The position numbers and the translations under genes were made by a program. DNA of 45,704 nucleotides from RGIG8775 sp045660295 (GTDB lineage: Bacteria > Bacillota > Clostridia > Oscillospirales > CAG-272). Below the pieces are notes generated by a model. The model saw only the letters and a list, made by a program, of their open reading frames with translations, searched no databases and had not been told where the DNA came from. The DNA lies in the NCBI GenBank assembly GCA_045660295.1, contig JAZRDN010000054.1, positions 1-45,704 of the forward strand, in the 5' to 3' direction. Within the stretch, counting starts at the first letter, position 1. The number at the start of each line of letters is the position of its first letter. This document shows positions 17,093-25,090 of this stretch, one piece after another.

Positions 17093-17917
17093 TCAGCCCT
17101 GCGGGAAAAGCTGAGGGCCGGCGTTTTCGTTGCCGTTAAAGACAGTCTCATCGGTAGCGGTCTTTCCGCACATGCAGACAAACTTTCCGCTTCCTTCATC
17201 GGCAGTATAATAGTGTCCGTCGGTCGCGTTCGCGCCGACAGTGATCTCGTAGTCACAGCCGCCGCAGGCGAACACCTCGTAGCCGTACAAGTAAGTGTTA
17301 CCCGCAGTGGTGTCATCAGGCACAACCACAGAGGATCGAAGATCGTGCGCCTCGGTAAACTCCGCAACGCCCGCCATGTGTCCGCATCCACCGCAGCAGA
17401 CCACGATTGCCTTATGGTGTGTGAGAGTCACTATTTCTCTCTCGACCTCGGAATAGTCATGTCCCGCTATCTCGAGCACCTTAGCATCCTTTCTGTCACC
17501 GCATATAGAGCAGACCATAGCCTCCTCGCCCTCTGCCGTGCAGGAGGGATATACGGTTATCTGGAGCGTGTAAAAGTGAGCACAATCGGTCTCAGAAGGC
17601 TCAGTCTCAACCGGCTCAGTCTCAACCGGATCGGTCTCAACCGGCTTTGTTTCCGGAGGATCTGTCTCGATAGGATCGTATTTGGGGTCGGTCTCCTCAG
17701 AGCCGGGGTCCACAGGATCGGTCTCGGGAGGCGTTGTAACCTCGGGAGGATCGATCTCAGGGGGATCAGTTACTGTCGGGTCAACCACGGTAGGCTCCGT
17801 GGTGTCGTCACCCTGCGCGGTAGTATCGTCTACACCGCGCCTACACGCCGCGAGAGAAAAAATCATCGCGAGCGCGAGAAGCATCACAAGAAGTGATTTT
17901 ACTTCAAAGTTTTTCAT
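17093..17917 (-). CDS. Lipoprotein with Pro/Thr/Glu stalk and Cys-pair modules
   Basis: A 274-residue exported lipoprotein. A lipoprotein signal ends at AMIFSLAAC (Cys near residue 25), then residues 28-115 form a low-complexity stalk of repeated TDPPE/ETDPVETEP units, then a cysteine-rich head with MVCSICGDR, VVCCGGCGH, VFACGGCDY and FVCMCGK pairs. The head resembles the Cys-pair segments of the giant protein downstream. I chose the ATG at 17917; an in-frame ATG at 17965 would put the signal peptide too far inside. It is first in a two-gene unit, so it may anchor or partner the giant protein at the cell surface. No family name recognised. Confidence 0.82.
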   Translation of the reverse strand: MKNFEVKSLLVMLLALAMIFSLAACRRGVDDTTAQGDDTTEPTVVDPTVTDPPEIDPPEVTTPPETDPVDPGSEETDPKYDPIETDPPETKPVETDPVETEPVETEPSETDCAHFYTLQITVYPSCTAEGEEAMVCSICGDRKDAKVLEIAGHDYSEVEREIVTLTHHKAIVVCCGGCGHMAGVAEFTEAHDLRSSVVVPDDTTAGNTYLYGYEVFACGGCDYEITVGANATDGHYYTADEGSGKFVCMCGKTATDETVFNGNENAGPQLFPQG

Positions 17918-18046
17918 GTAAACCTCTTTTCTCCGACTGACCAGATAACCCAAATCGAGGCGCAAACAGTCGGCATTTGCGCTCCGTCAAAAAAACGTCG
18001 CCGCTAATAGCCCATTCATGCGGCAACGTGGAGGGTGCTCGGATGT

Positions 18047-18075
18047 ATTCTACCATATAATAGGCAAATTTTCAA
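18047..18075 (-). promoter_or_regulatory. Promoter of the surface-protein operon
   Basis: On the minus strand TTGAAA (18075-18070), 17 bases, TAGAAT (18052-18047), about 130 bases before the lipoprotein start. The leader between holds no other recognised element. Confidence 0.55.
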
Positions 18076-18402
18076 GTGAGTTTGTCAAGTTTTCAGTTTT
18101 TGCACAACAAAATCAGCGTTTTGCACAACCAAGACGCCCTGTTTTAGGCGTTTTTGACACACACACAAGCGTGTACGTAGATTTTTTACGGAAATTTTTC
18201 CAGCAAATCAAAAAGAAAAGTAGCAAAAAGCGCAAAGTGCGGCACAACATCCGCAAAAGAATATTCGCACCATTTTCCATGTTCCGTTTACGCATATTAC
18301 AAAAAATCGCCGGATTCGGTAAATTGTCGTTTATCTTTTCGCCCTCTCCTTGCTCGCACAAAGAAAGGACAAAAAGATAAATATTAATTCATCACATACA
18401 AC
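18076..18402. other. Non-coding stretch, nothing recognised
   Basis: A/T-rich sequence between the surface-protein promoter and the nrdDG terminator. The short open frames on both strands lack ribosome sites and family resemblance, and I see no stable RNA fold or repeat. Confidence 0.5.
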
Positions 18403-18434
18403 GCAAAAAGAAGCTGATTTTCAAAAATCAGCTC
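18403..18434 (-). terminator. Terminator of nrdD-nrdG
   Basis: On the minus strand a GAGCTGATTTT/AAATCAGCTTC stem is followed by TTTTTG directly after the nrdG stop. Confidence 0.8.
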
Positions 18435-18435
18435 C

Positions 18436-18960
18436 TCATTCATACAACAGCACTATTTTACCTGTGATCAGAGTTTGTTTCATATCTATCACCCGTTGAT
18501 TGGACGAACCTCTGAAACGCAGAGAAATGTCTTTGAGCGAATTGACAAATCGACCGTCAACCAGCACATCTATAAGCGAAAGCATTTCGTCGGTGTATTC
18601 GGTGCGCGGATAAGCGCCCTCCCTAAGCAGCTCGCCGTCAAGCGTAAAGCCGGTAAAGCACCACACATTCTTATGCGGGCACTCCTTGCGGACACGGTGC
18701 AAAAAGCGTGTCAGCTCAGGCTGATTTTTAGGCTCGAAGGGCTCGCCCCCAAGCAGTGTCAGACCGTTTACGTAATAGGGCTTCAGCGACTCGATTATCT
18801 CATCCGCGGTCTCATCGGTAAAGGGCTGACCGTAGTTAAAATCCCACGTCTCGGGCTGAAAGCAATGCTCGCAGTGATTGGTACACCCCGAAACGAAGAG
18901 GGTGGTTCTCACACCCTCTCCGTTGGCGATATCGTATTTCTTTATATTACAGTAATTCAT
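18436..18960 (-). CDS. nrdG: Anaerobic ribonucleotide reductase activating protein (radical SAM)
   Basis: A 174-residue radical-SAM enzyme that installs the glycyl radical on class III ribonucleotide reductase. The cluster motif SGCTNHCEHCF supplies the three Cys of the 4Fe-4S cluster, and LTLLGGEPFEP is the GGE SAM-binding motif. Its length and C-terminus (SSNQRVIDM) fit NrdG. The start is the ATG at 18960, which overlaps the nrdD stop (TAATG), so it is translationally coupled. A longer reading to 19011 would lie inside nrdD. It is the only activase in the window, although two NrdD proteins and a PflB also need one. Confidence 0.93.
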   Translation of the reverse strand: MNYCNIKKYDIANGEGVRTTLFVSGCTNHCEHCFQPETWDFNYGQPFTDETADEIIESLKPYYVNGLTLLGGEPFEPKNQPELTRFLHRVRKECPHKNVWCFTGFTLDGELLREGAYPRTEYTDEMLSLIDVLVDGRFVNSLKDISLRFRGSSNQRVIDMKQTLITGKIVLLYE

Positions 18961-21134
18961 TACAGATGAAGCACGCGCTCCTTTATCTCCTGCGTTCTGC
19001 CCTGATTCCAATACTGAGTACCGATATATCCGCAGGTACGTCTTGCCACGTTCATCTTGGCTTGGTCGGTGTTACCGCACTTGGGACACTTCCAGACCAG
19101 CTTGCCGTCCTCCTCGACTATCTCTATCTCGCCGTCAAAGCCGCACTCCTGGCAATAGTCAGACTTGGTATTAAGCTCGGCGTACATGATGTTATCGTAG
19201 ATAAACTTCATGACCTGAAGCACCGCCTCAAGGTTCTGTTGCATGTCGGGAACTTCAACGTAGCTGATAGCTCCGCCGGGCGAGAGCGCCTGGAACTTGG
19301 ACTCGAACTCGAGCTTTGTAAAGGCGTCAACCTCCTCGGTAACGTGAATATGATAGCTGTTGGTGATATAGCCCTTATCGGTGATACCGGGGACTATGCC
19401 AAAGCGCTTCTGCAAGCACTTAGCGAATTTATAAGTGGTGGACTCAAGGGGTGTGCCGTAAAGGCTGAAGTCGATGTTATGGTCGGTCTTCCATCTCTTG
19501 CAGGCATCGTTCATATATTGCATTACGCTAAGCGCAAATGGGGTTGCCGAGGGGTCGGTATGCGACTTGCCGGTCATATATTTCACGCACTCGTAAAGAC
19601 CCGCGTAGCCCAGCGAAATGGTAGAATATCCACCGTAGAGGAGCTTATCGATAGTCTCGCCCTTTTCAAGTCTCGCCAGCGCGCCGTGCTGCCAAAGGAT
19701 AGGAGCTACGTCAGAGGTGGTGCCCTTAAGTCTCTCGTGACGGCACATAAGCGCTCTGTGGCAGAGCTCAAGGCGCTCGTCAAAGACCTTCCAGAACTTT
19801 TCGATATTTCCGCCCGAGGAAAGCGCCACGTCAACAAGATTTATAGTTACAACGCCCTGATTGAAGCGTCCGTAATACTTGGGCTTTCCGTTTTCGTCAA
19901 CGTAAGGAGTAAGGAAGCTACGGCAGCCCATGCAGGTGTAGCAATGACCGTCGCCGTTCTTGTCAACCTTAAGCTCCAGCATCTTCTTCTCGGAGATATA
20001 GTCGGGCACCATGCGCTTTGCGGTGCACTTTGCCGCCAGCTTGGTGAGGTAGTAATAGGGCGAATCCTCGTGAATATTCTGCTCCTCAAGCACGTAAATG
20101 AGCTTGGGGAACGCGGGAGTTACGTAGATACCCGCCTCGTTCTTAACGCCCACGCAGCGCTGATTGAGAGTTTCCTCTATAATAATGGCAAGGTCTTTCT
20201 TCTCCTGCTCGTCCTTAGCCTCTCCAAGATACATGAAAACGGTAACAAAGGGAGCTTGTCCGTTAGTCGTAAGCAGAGTGACCACCTGATACTGAATAGT
20301 CTGAACGCCGCGCTTTATTTCCTCACGCAGTCTGTTCTCGACCATTTTGTCGAAATGCTCCTCGGAAATATCGGTGCCCGCCTCCAAAAGCTCGGCGCGG
20401 AGCTGTTTTCTGAACTTCTCGCGGCTGACCTGCACGAAGGGCGCAAGGTGCGTAAGCGATATGCTCTGTCCGCCGTACTGGTTACTTGCCACCTGCGCGA
20501 TTATCTGGGTAGCGATGTTACAAGCGGTGGAAAAGCTATGGGGGCGCTCTATCATCGTGCCCGAAATGACCGTGCCGTTCTGAAGCATATCCTCAAGGTT
20601 TACAAGGTCGCAGTTGTGCATATGCTGAGCGTAATAGTCGGTGTCGTGGAAGTGGATAATTCCCTCCTCGTGCGCCTTTACTATTTCCTCGGGAAGCAAT
20701 ATTCTGCTTGTGATGTCACGGCTGACCTCGCCTGCCATGTAATCACGCTGAACGCTGTTTACAGTGGGGTTCTTGTTGGCGTTCTCCTGCTTCGCCTCCT
20801 CGTTACAGCACTCTATAAGACTGAGTATCTTGTCGTCGGTGGTGTTGGAGCGGCGAACAAGATTACGGGTGTATCTATAGGTAATATATTTCTTAGCCAC
20901 CTCATACGCGCCGTGCGCCATGATCTGGCTCTCCACCATATCCTGTATCTCCTCCACCTCGGGGGCGCGGTTTGTGCGTATACAGCTAAGCTCCACCGCC
21001 TCGGCGATGCGCTTTATCTGCATGGGTGTCATTCTCGCGTCTTCTTCAACCGCTTCGTTGGCTTTCGTAATGGCGGTGATTATCTTCGATATATCAAACG
21101 CGACCTCCGAGCCGTTTCTCTTAATGACCTTCAT
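18960..21134 (-). CDS. nrdD: Anaerobic ribonucleoside-triphosphate reductase, class III (formate-type candidate)
   Basis: A 724-residue glycyl-radical enzyme that reduces ribonucleoside triphosphates to deoxy forms without oxygen. Residues 1-90 are the ATP-cone regulatory domain. The thiyl-radical region reads HCYTCMGCRSFLTPY near residue 395. The C-terminus has the zinc Cys pairs YCQECGF and WKCPKCGN, then the glycyl motif RRTCGYIGTQ with the radical Gly near residue 702. This architecture matches the E. coli/T4-type enzymes that use formate as reductant; the subtype assignment is inference. AAAAGGAGG precedes the ATG. It is transcribed with nrdG and divergent from a second nrdD. Confidence 0.95.
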   Translation of the reverse strand: MKVIKRNGSEVAFDISKIITAITKANEAVEEDARMTPMQIKRIAEAVELSCIRTNRAPEVEEIQDMVESQIMAHGAYEVAKKYITYRYTRNLVRRSNTTDDKILSLIECCNEEAKQENANKNPTVNSVQRDYMAGEVSRDITSRILLPEEIVKAHEEGIIHFHDTDYYAQHMHNCDLVNLEDMLQNGTVISGTMIERPHSFSTACNIATQIIAQVASNQYGGQSISLTHLAPFVQVSREKFRKQLRAELLEAGTDISEEHFDKMVENRLREEIKRGVQTIQYQVVTLLTTNGQAPFVTVFMYLGEAKDEQEKKDLAIIIEETLNQRCVGVKNEAGIYVTPAFPKLIYVLEEQNIHEDSPYYYLTKLAAKCTAKRMVPDYISEKKMLELKVDKNGDGHCYTCMGCRSFLTPYVDENGKPKYYGRFNQGVVTINLVDVALSSGGNIEKFWKVFDERLELCHRALMCRHERLKGTTSDVAPILWQHGALARLEKGETIDKLLYGGYSTISLGYAGLYECVKYMTGKSHTDPSATPFALSVMQYMNDACKRWKTDHNIDFSLYGTPLESTTYKFAKCLQKRFGIVPGITDKGYITNSYHIHVTEEVDAFTKLEFESKFQALSPGGAISYVEVPDMQQNLEAVLQVMKFIYDNIMYAELNTKSDYCQECGFDGEIEIVEEDGKLVWKCPKCGNTDQAKMNVARRTCGYIGTQYWNQGRTQEIKERVLHL

Positions 21135-21249
21135 TTCTTCCTCCTTTTATATTACGTAATCATGTAATGTTCCGCGGCCCGATCAAAAGCCGCGCAAGCC
21201 TGTTTTTTGCACTCAAATAGCCGCGTGGTTGGCGCGGCATGCATTAAAT

Positions 21250-21277
21250 ATTATACTACATATTCCGATTTTGTCAA
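21250..21277 (-). promoter_or_regulatory. Promoter and structured leader of nrdD-nrdG
   Basis: On the minus strand TTGACA (21277-21272), 16 bases, TATAAT (21255-21250). The roughly 110-base leader contains two GC-rich hairpins (GCCGCG/CGCGGC near 21221-21239 and GCGGC/GCCGC near 21176-21198). Only weak, degenerate NrdR-like sequence (ACACAAGATATATT, 21284-21297) is seen upstream. Confidence 0.6.
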
Positions 21278-21443
21278 TACCCCAACACAAGATATATTAC
21301 GCCATTTTTCACCATCCACCCTCAAAAAAGCCTTTAAAACAAAGGCTTTCGCGGTCGAAAAATATTATTTTTTACAAAATGACGATTTTTAGTGCCTTTT
21401 TTTGTGCAGAATGGCAAAATTCAATATTTTGGGTGAAACCGTG

Positions 21444-21472
21444 TTGACAAACACTGTATATTGTGTTATAAT
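21444..21472 (+). promoter_or_regulatory. Promoter of the second nrdD with NrdR-like box in the spacer
   Basis: TTGACA (21444-21449), 17 bases and TATAAT (21467-21472): perfect consensus. The spacer contains ACACTGTATATTGTGT (21451-21466), a near match to the NrdR box consensus acaCwAtATaTwGtgt, so a bound NrdR would block polymerase. A half-similar ACACAATATAAACACA lies at 21504-21519, about five helical turns downstream. Confidence 0.7.
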
Positions 21473-21541
21473 TTTTCTTGCTAAGCACTTTTTGTAGGTA
21501 CAAACACAATATAAACACAACATGATGAAAGGAAAACGACT

Positions 21542-23917
21542 ATGTACAAGGTAGCAAAAAGAGACGGTCAAACCGTAGATTTCGAGTTAAGCAAGATAAG
21601 TACGGCTATCATAAAGGCATTTGAGGCTCAGCAGAAGCAGTATCACCCCACTGTGATAGACATGCTTGCCCTCAAGGTATCGGCAGATTTCGAGCCCAAG
21701 ATCAAGGAAGGAATGGTTGCCGTTGAGGATATTCAGGACTCTGTTGAGTCGGTGCTCGTTCAGGCAGGCTACGCCGACGTGGCAAAGGCATACATTCTCT
21801 ACCGCCGTCAGCGCGAGAAGATGAGAAACATGAAATCCACAATTCTCGACTACAAGGAGATCGTGGACAATTACGTAAAGGACAACGACTGGAGAGTTAA
21901 GGAAAACTCCACCGTAACCTACTCGGTAGGCGGTCTTATTCTTTCCAACTCGGGCGCGGTAACCGCAAACTACTGGCTCTCCGAGATATACGACGACGAG
22001 ATCGCGAACGCGCACAAGAACGCCGACATTCACATTCACGACCTTTCCATGCTCACGGGTTATTGCGCGGGCTGGTCGCTCAAGCAGCTTATAAAGGAAG
22101 GTCTCGGCGGCGTTACAGGCAAGATCACCTCTGCCCCCGCAAAGCACCTTGCCACACTCTGCAACCAGATGGTAAACTTCCTCGGCATCATGCAGAACGA
22201 GTGGGCGGGCGCGCAGGCGTTCTCCTCCTTTGACACGTATCTCGCTCCCTTCGTAAAGGTTGACAACCTCAATTACGACCAGGTAAAGAAGTGCATCGAG
22301 TCCTTCATTTACGGCGTAAACACCCCCTCGCGTTGGGGTACGCAGGCTCCCTTCTCCAACATCACACTCGACTGGGTATGCCCCGCCGACCTCGCTGAGC
22401 AGTACGCTATTATCGGCGGCAAGGAAATGGACTTCAAGTACGGCGACTGCCAGAAGGAAATGGATATGATAAACAAGGCGTTTATCGAGACAATGATCGA
22501 GGGCGACGCAAACGGACGCGGATTCCAGTATCCCATCCCCACTTATTCTATCACAAGCAACTTCGACTGGTCTGAGACCGAGAACAACAAGCTCCTCTTT
22601 GAGATGACCGCAAAGTACGGAACACCCTACTTCTCCAATTACATCAACTCCGACATGGAGCCCTCCGACGTAAGAAGTATGTGCTGCCGTCTCCGTCTTG
22701 ACCTCCGCGAGCTCCGCAAAAAGTCGGGCGGTTTCTTCGGCTCCGGCGAGAGCACAGGCTCTGTGGGAGTCGTTACGATCAACATGCCCCGTATAGCATA
22801 TCTTGCTGATGATGAAGCTGATTTCATGCGCAGACTCGACCATCTTATGGACATTTCTGCTCGCTCTCTCAAGATAAAGAGAACAGTTATCACCAAGCTT
22901 CTTGACGAGGGACTCTACCCCTACACCAAGCGTTACCTCGGCACGTTCAACAACCACTTCTCCACCATCGGTCTCGTTGGTATGAACGAGGCGGGTCTCA
23001 ACGCAAAATGGATAAAGAAGGATATGACAAACGCCGAGACGCAGGAATTCACCAAGCGCGTTCTCAACCACATGCGCGAGAGACTTTCCGACTATCAGGA
23101 AATGTACGGCGACCTCTACAACCTTGAGGCAACTCCCGCAGAGTCCACATCTTTCAGACTCGCAAAGCACGACCTCAAGCACTACCCCGACATGGTAACA
23201 GCCGCAAAGGACGGGGACAGCTCTCCTTACTACACCAACAGCTCTCACCTTCCCGTTGGCTACACAGACGACATCTTCGCCGCACTCGACATTCAGGACG
23301 AGCTCCAGACACTCTACACATCGGGCACTGTTTTCCATGCTTTTCTCGGAGAAAAGCTGCCTGACTGGAAGTCAGCCGCCAACCTTGTACGTAAGATCGC
23401 GGAAAACTACAAGCTTCCTTATTATACTATGTCTCCCACATACTCTGTATGTAAGACCCACGGCTACCTGGCGCGTGAGCACTTCGGGTGCCCCATTTGC
23501 GGAGCTTCCGCCGGGGTATACAGCCGTATCACAGGCTACTACCGCCCCGTAAACAACTGGAACGACGGAAAGAGCCAGGAGTACAAGGACAGACTCGTCT
23601 ACAACATCGACCATGCGGCGATCACACAGAATATTCTTAAGAAAAAAGCGGCAGACGCGGCAGAGTGCCCCATAACCCCCACAAGAGTTATGCTCTTCGC
23701 CACAAAGACCTGCCCCAAGTGCAAAATAGCCGCTTCGATGCTTGAAAAAGAGGGCATCGAGTTCGAAAAGCTCTACGTTGAGGACAACGAGGATCTGGCG
23801 CGCGGATACGGACTCAAGCAGGCACCCACGCTCGTCGTAGAGAGTGCTCAAGGCGCAGCTAAATTCGTTGAGATCGCAGGCGTAAAAGACTTTATCGCAA
23901 CTCAGGTAAAAGCATAA
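21542..23917 (+). CDS. nrdD: Second class III ribonucleotide reductase with C-terminal redoxin domain
   Basis: A 791-residue glycyl-radical reductase, a distant paralogue of the neighbouring NrdD. Residues 1-90 are an ATP cone. The catalytic region has VRSMCCRLRLD with adjacent cysteines near residue 380. The zinc site is split between VCKTHGY and FGCPICGAS, and the glycyl motif is SRITGYYRPV with the radical Gly near residue 665. Residues from about 714 to 791 form a fused thioredoxin-fold domain with FATKTCPKCK (active-site CPKC near 724) and cis-Pro QAPTLVV. NrdD enzymes that take electrons from thioredoxin/redoxin instead of formate are known, so this fusion with trxB next door suggests that route. 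AAAGGA precedes the ATG. Confidence 0.92.
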   Translation: MYKVAKRDGQTVDFELSKISTAIIKAFEAQQKQYHPTVIDMLALKVSADFEPKIKEGMVAVEDIQDSVESVLVQAGYADVAKAYILYRRQREKMRNMKSTILDYKEIVDNYVKDNDWRVKENSTVTYSVGGLILSNSGAVTANYWLSEIYDDEIANAHKNADIHIHDLSMLTGYCAGWSLKQLIKEGLGGVTGKITSAPAKHLATLCNQMVNFLGIMQNEWAGAQAFSSFDTYLAPFVKVDNLNYDQVKKCIESFIYGVNTPSRWGTQAPFSNITLDWVCPADLAEQYAIIGGKEMDFKYGDCQKEMDMINKAFIETMIEGDANGRGFQYPIPTYSITSNFDWSETENNKLLFEMTAKYGTPYFSNYINSDMEPSDVRSMCCRLRLDLRELRKKSGGFFGSGESTGSVGVVTINMPRIAYLADDEADFMRRLDHLMDISARSLKIKRTVITKLLDEGLYPYTKRYLGTFNNHFSTIGLVGMNEAGLNAKWIKKDMTNAETQEFTKRVLNHMRERLSDYQEMYGDLYNLEATPAESTSFRLAKHDLKHYPDMVTAAKDGDSSPYYTNSSHLPVGYTDDIFAALDIQDELQTLYTSGTVFHAFLGEKLPDWKSAANLVRKIAENYKLPYYTMSPTYSVCKTHGYLAREHFGCPICGASAGVYSRITGYYRPVNNWNDGKSQEYKDRLVYNIDHAAITQNILKKKAADAAECPITPTRVMLFATKTCPKCKIAASMLEKEGIEFEKLYVEDNEDLARGYGLKQAPTLVVESAQGAAKFVEIAGVKDFIATQVKA

Positions 23918-23923
23918 GTAATA

Positions 23924-23965
23924 CGAAAGGAACGGAGAGCCGAAAGGCTCTCCGTACAATCTAAT
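23924..23965 (+). promoter_or_regulatory. Hairpin between ribosome site and start codon of trxB
   Basis: A perfect 10-base stem ACGGAGAGCC-GAAA-GGCTCTCCGT (23932-23955) with a GNRA loop and no T run. The only Shine-Dalgarno-like sequence, GAAAGGA, lies before the hairpin (about 23924-23930). Folding would bring it to about 11 bases from the ATG at 23966. Confidence 0.6.
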
Positions 23966-24868
23966 ATGTACGATATTATAGTAATTGGTGCGGGACCCGC
24001 AGGTCTTACCGCCGCTATCTATGCGAGAAGAGCGGAAAAAAGTGTTCTGGTCATCGAAAAATCCAGCTTCGGCGGTCAGATGACTCACTCACCCAAAATC
24101 GAGAACTATCCCGCTTTTTCACAGGTAAGCGGTCTGGAGCTTGCCGACAAAATGGTCGAGCAGGCGCTGGAGCTTGGCGCGGATATTGAGATGGACGAGG
24201 TAGTCGAGGTTCGCGACATGGGTAGCTTCAAAAAGGTTATCTGCGATGGCGGCGAGTACGACGGAAAGACCCTCATAATCGCCGTAGGCGTAAAGCACAG
24301 ACAGCTTGGACTTGAACGCGAAAACGAGCTTTGCGGCAACGGAGTCTCTTATTGCGCGGTCTGCGACGGCGCTTTCTATAAGGGAAAAACAGTTGGCGTT
24401 GTGGGCGGAGGAAACTCGGCGCTCCAAGAAGCCATACTCCTTGCCGAGACCTCGAAAAAAGTCTACGTTATACAGAACCTTGACACCCTCACGGGCGAAA
24501 CAAAGCTTCAGAACAAGCTGGCAGCTCTCCCCAACGTTGAGATAATCACGGGCGCGACGGTTGAAAAGCTGATCGGCGCAGACGAGCTTACCGCGGTGAC
24601 TGTAAAAACCGCGGCGGGCGAGCAGAACATAGAGCTTGACGGACTTTTCGTCGCCATAGGTCTGTTGCCCAAGAACGACATCTTCGCAAAGCTGGCGGCG
24701 CTCAACATGGGCGGATACTTCGACTCGGACGAGTCCTGCAAGACGTCCACCGACGGCGTGTTCGTGGCGGGCGACTGCCGACAGAAGGCTATCCGACAGA
24801 TAACCACCGCCACCGCCGACGGCGCGGTTGCCGCACTCGCGGCCTGCAGATATCTGGAAAGCCTGTAA
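23966..24868 (+). CDS. trxB: Thioredoxin reductase-like flavoprotein, NADPH-site arginines absent
   Basis: A 300-residue FAD-dependent disulfide reductase. The FAD motif IGAGPAGLTAA lies at the N-terminus, the redox-active CAVCDG near residue 130 and the C-terminal FAD motif VFVAGDCR near residue 270. The second dinucleotide fold has VVGGGNSALQEA, but the HRRDxFRA segment that binds the NADPH phosphate in ordinary TrxB is replaced by VIQNLDTLTGE, with no Arg. Ferredoxin-dependent flavin thioredoxin reductases of clostridia show this sort of change, so the electron donor may be ferredoxin (inference). It lies 48 bases after the redoxin-fused NrdD, in the same frame, and is probably co-transcribed to recharge its redoxin domain. 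Confidence 0.9.
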   Translation: MYDIIVIGAGPAGLTAAIYARRAEKSVLVIEKSSFGGQMTHSPKIENYPAFSQVSGLELADKMVEQALELGADIEMDEVVEVRDMGSFKKVICDGGEYDGKTLIIAVGVKHRQLGLERENELCGNGVSYCAVCDGAFYKGKTVGVVGGGNSALQEAILLAETSKKVYVIQNLDTLTGETKLQNKLAALPNVEIITGATVEKLIGADELTAVTVKTAAGEQNIELDGLFVAIGLLPKNDIFAKLAALNMGGYFDSDESCKTSTDGVFVAGDCRQKAIRQITTATADGAVAALAACRYLESL

Positions 24869-24893
24869 ACGTTATATATATGTGTAATATGTT

Positions 24894-24928
24894 AAGGAGC
24901 TGAGCCTTTGACAACTCAGCTCCTTTTC
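24894..24928 (+). terminator. Terminator of the nrdD-trxB operon
   Basis: AAGGAGCTGAG and CTCAGCTCCTT form an 11-base stem with a 10-base loop and trailing T run. Confidence 0.85.
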
Positions 24929-24996
24929 TGTTTGGCAAGGCGCCCCCATTTTACGCAAATTTGCACAATTTTCTTTTATCTTTTTGCTGTATTTTG

Positions 24997-25025
24997 TTGA
25001 CTTTTAACTTATTATGTGGTAAAAT
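24997..25025 (+). promoter_or_regulatory. Promoter of uraA-upp
   Basis: TTGACT (24997-25002), 17 bases, TAAAAT (25020-25025). No PyrR-type attenuator or riboswitch is recognisable in the 65-base leader. Confidence 0.65.
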
Positions 25026-25090
25026 GGTGAGGAGAATAGCGGAACACAGCTTCCGGCGTTCTTGTAAAAATAAAATAACGGAGGCATCCC

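Noticed and set aside
17568..17815. Repetitive GGCTCAGTCTCAACCGG-type sequence that could suggest a direct-repeat array
   Set aside because: It encodes the TDPPE/ETDPVE stalk of the lipoprotein in frame; the units vary and there are no spacers as in CRISPR.
25025..25090. Possible PyrR attenuator or riboswitch before uraA
   Set aside because: The leader is only about 65 bases, with one weak 5-base stem and no terminator/antiterminator pair.
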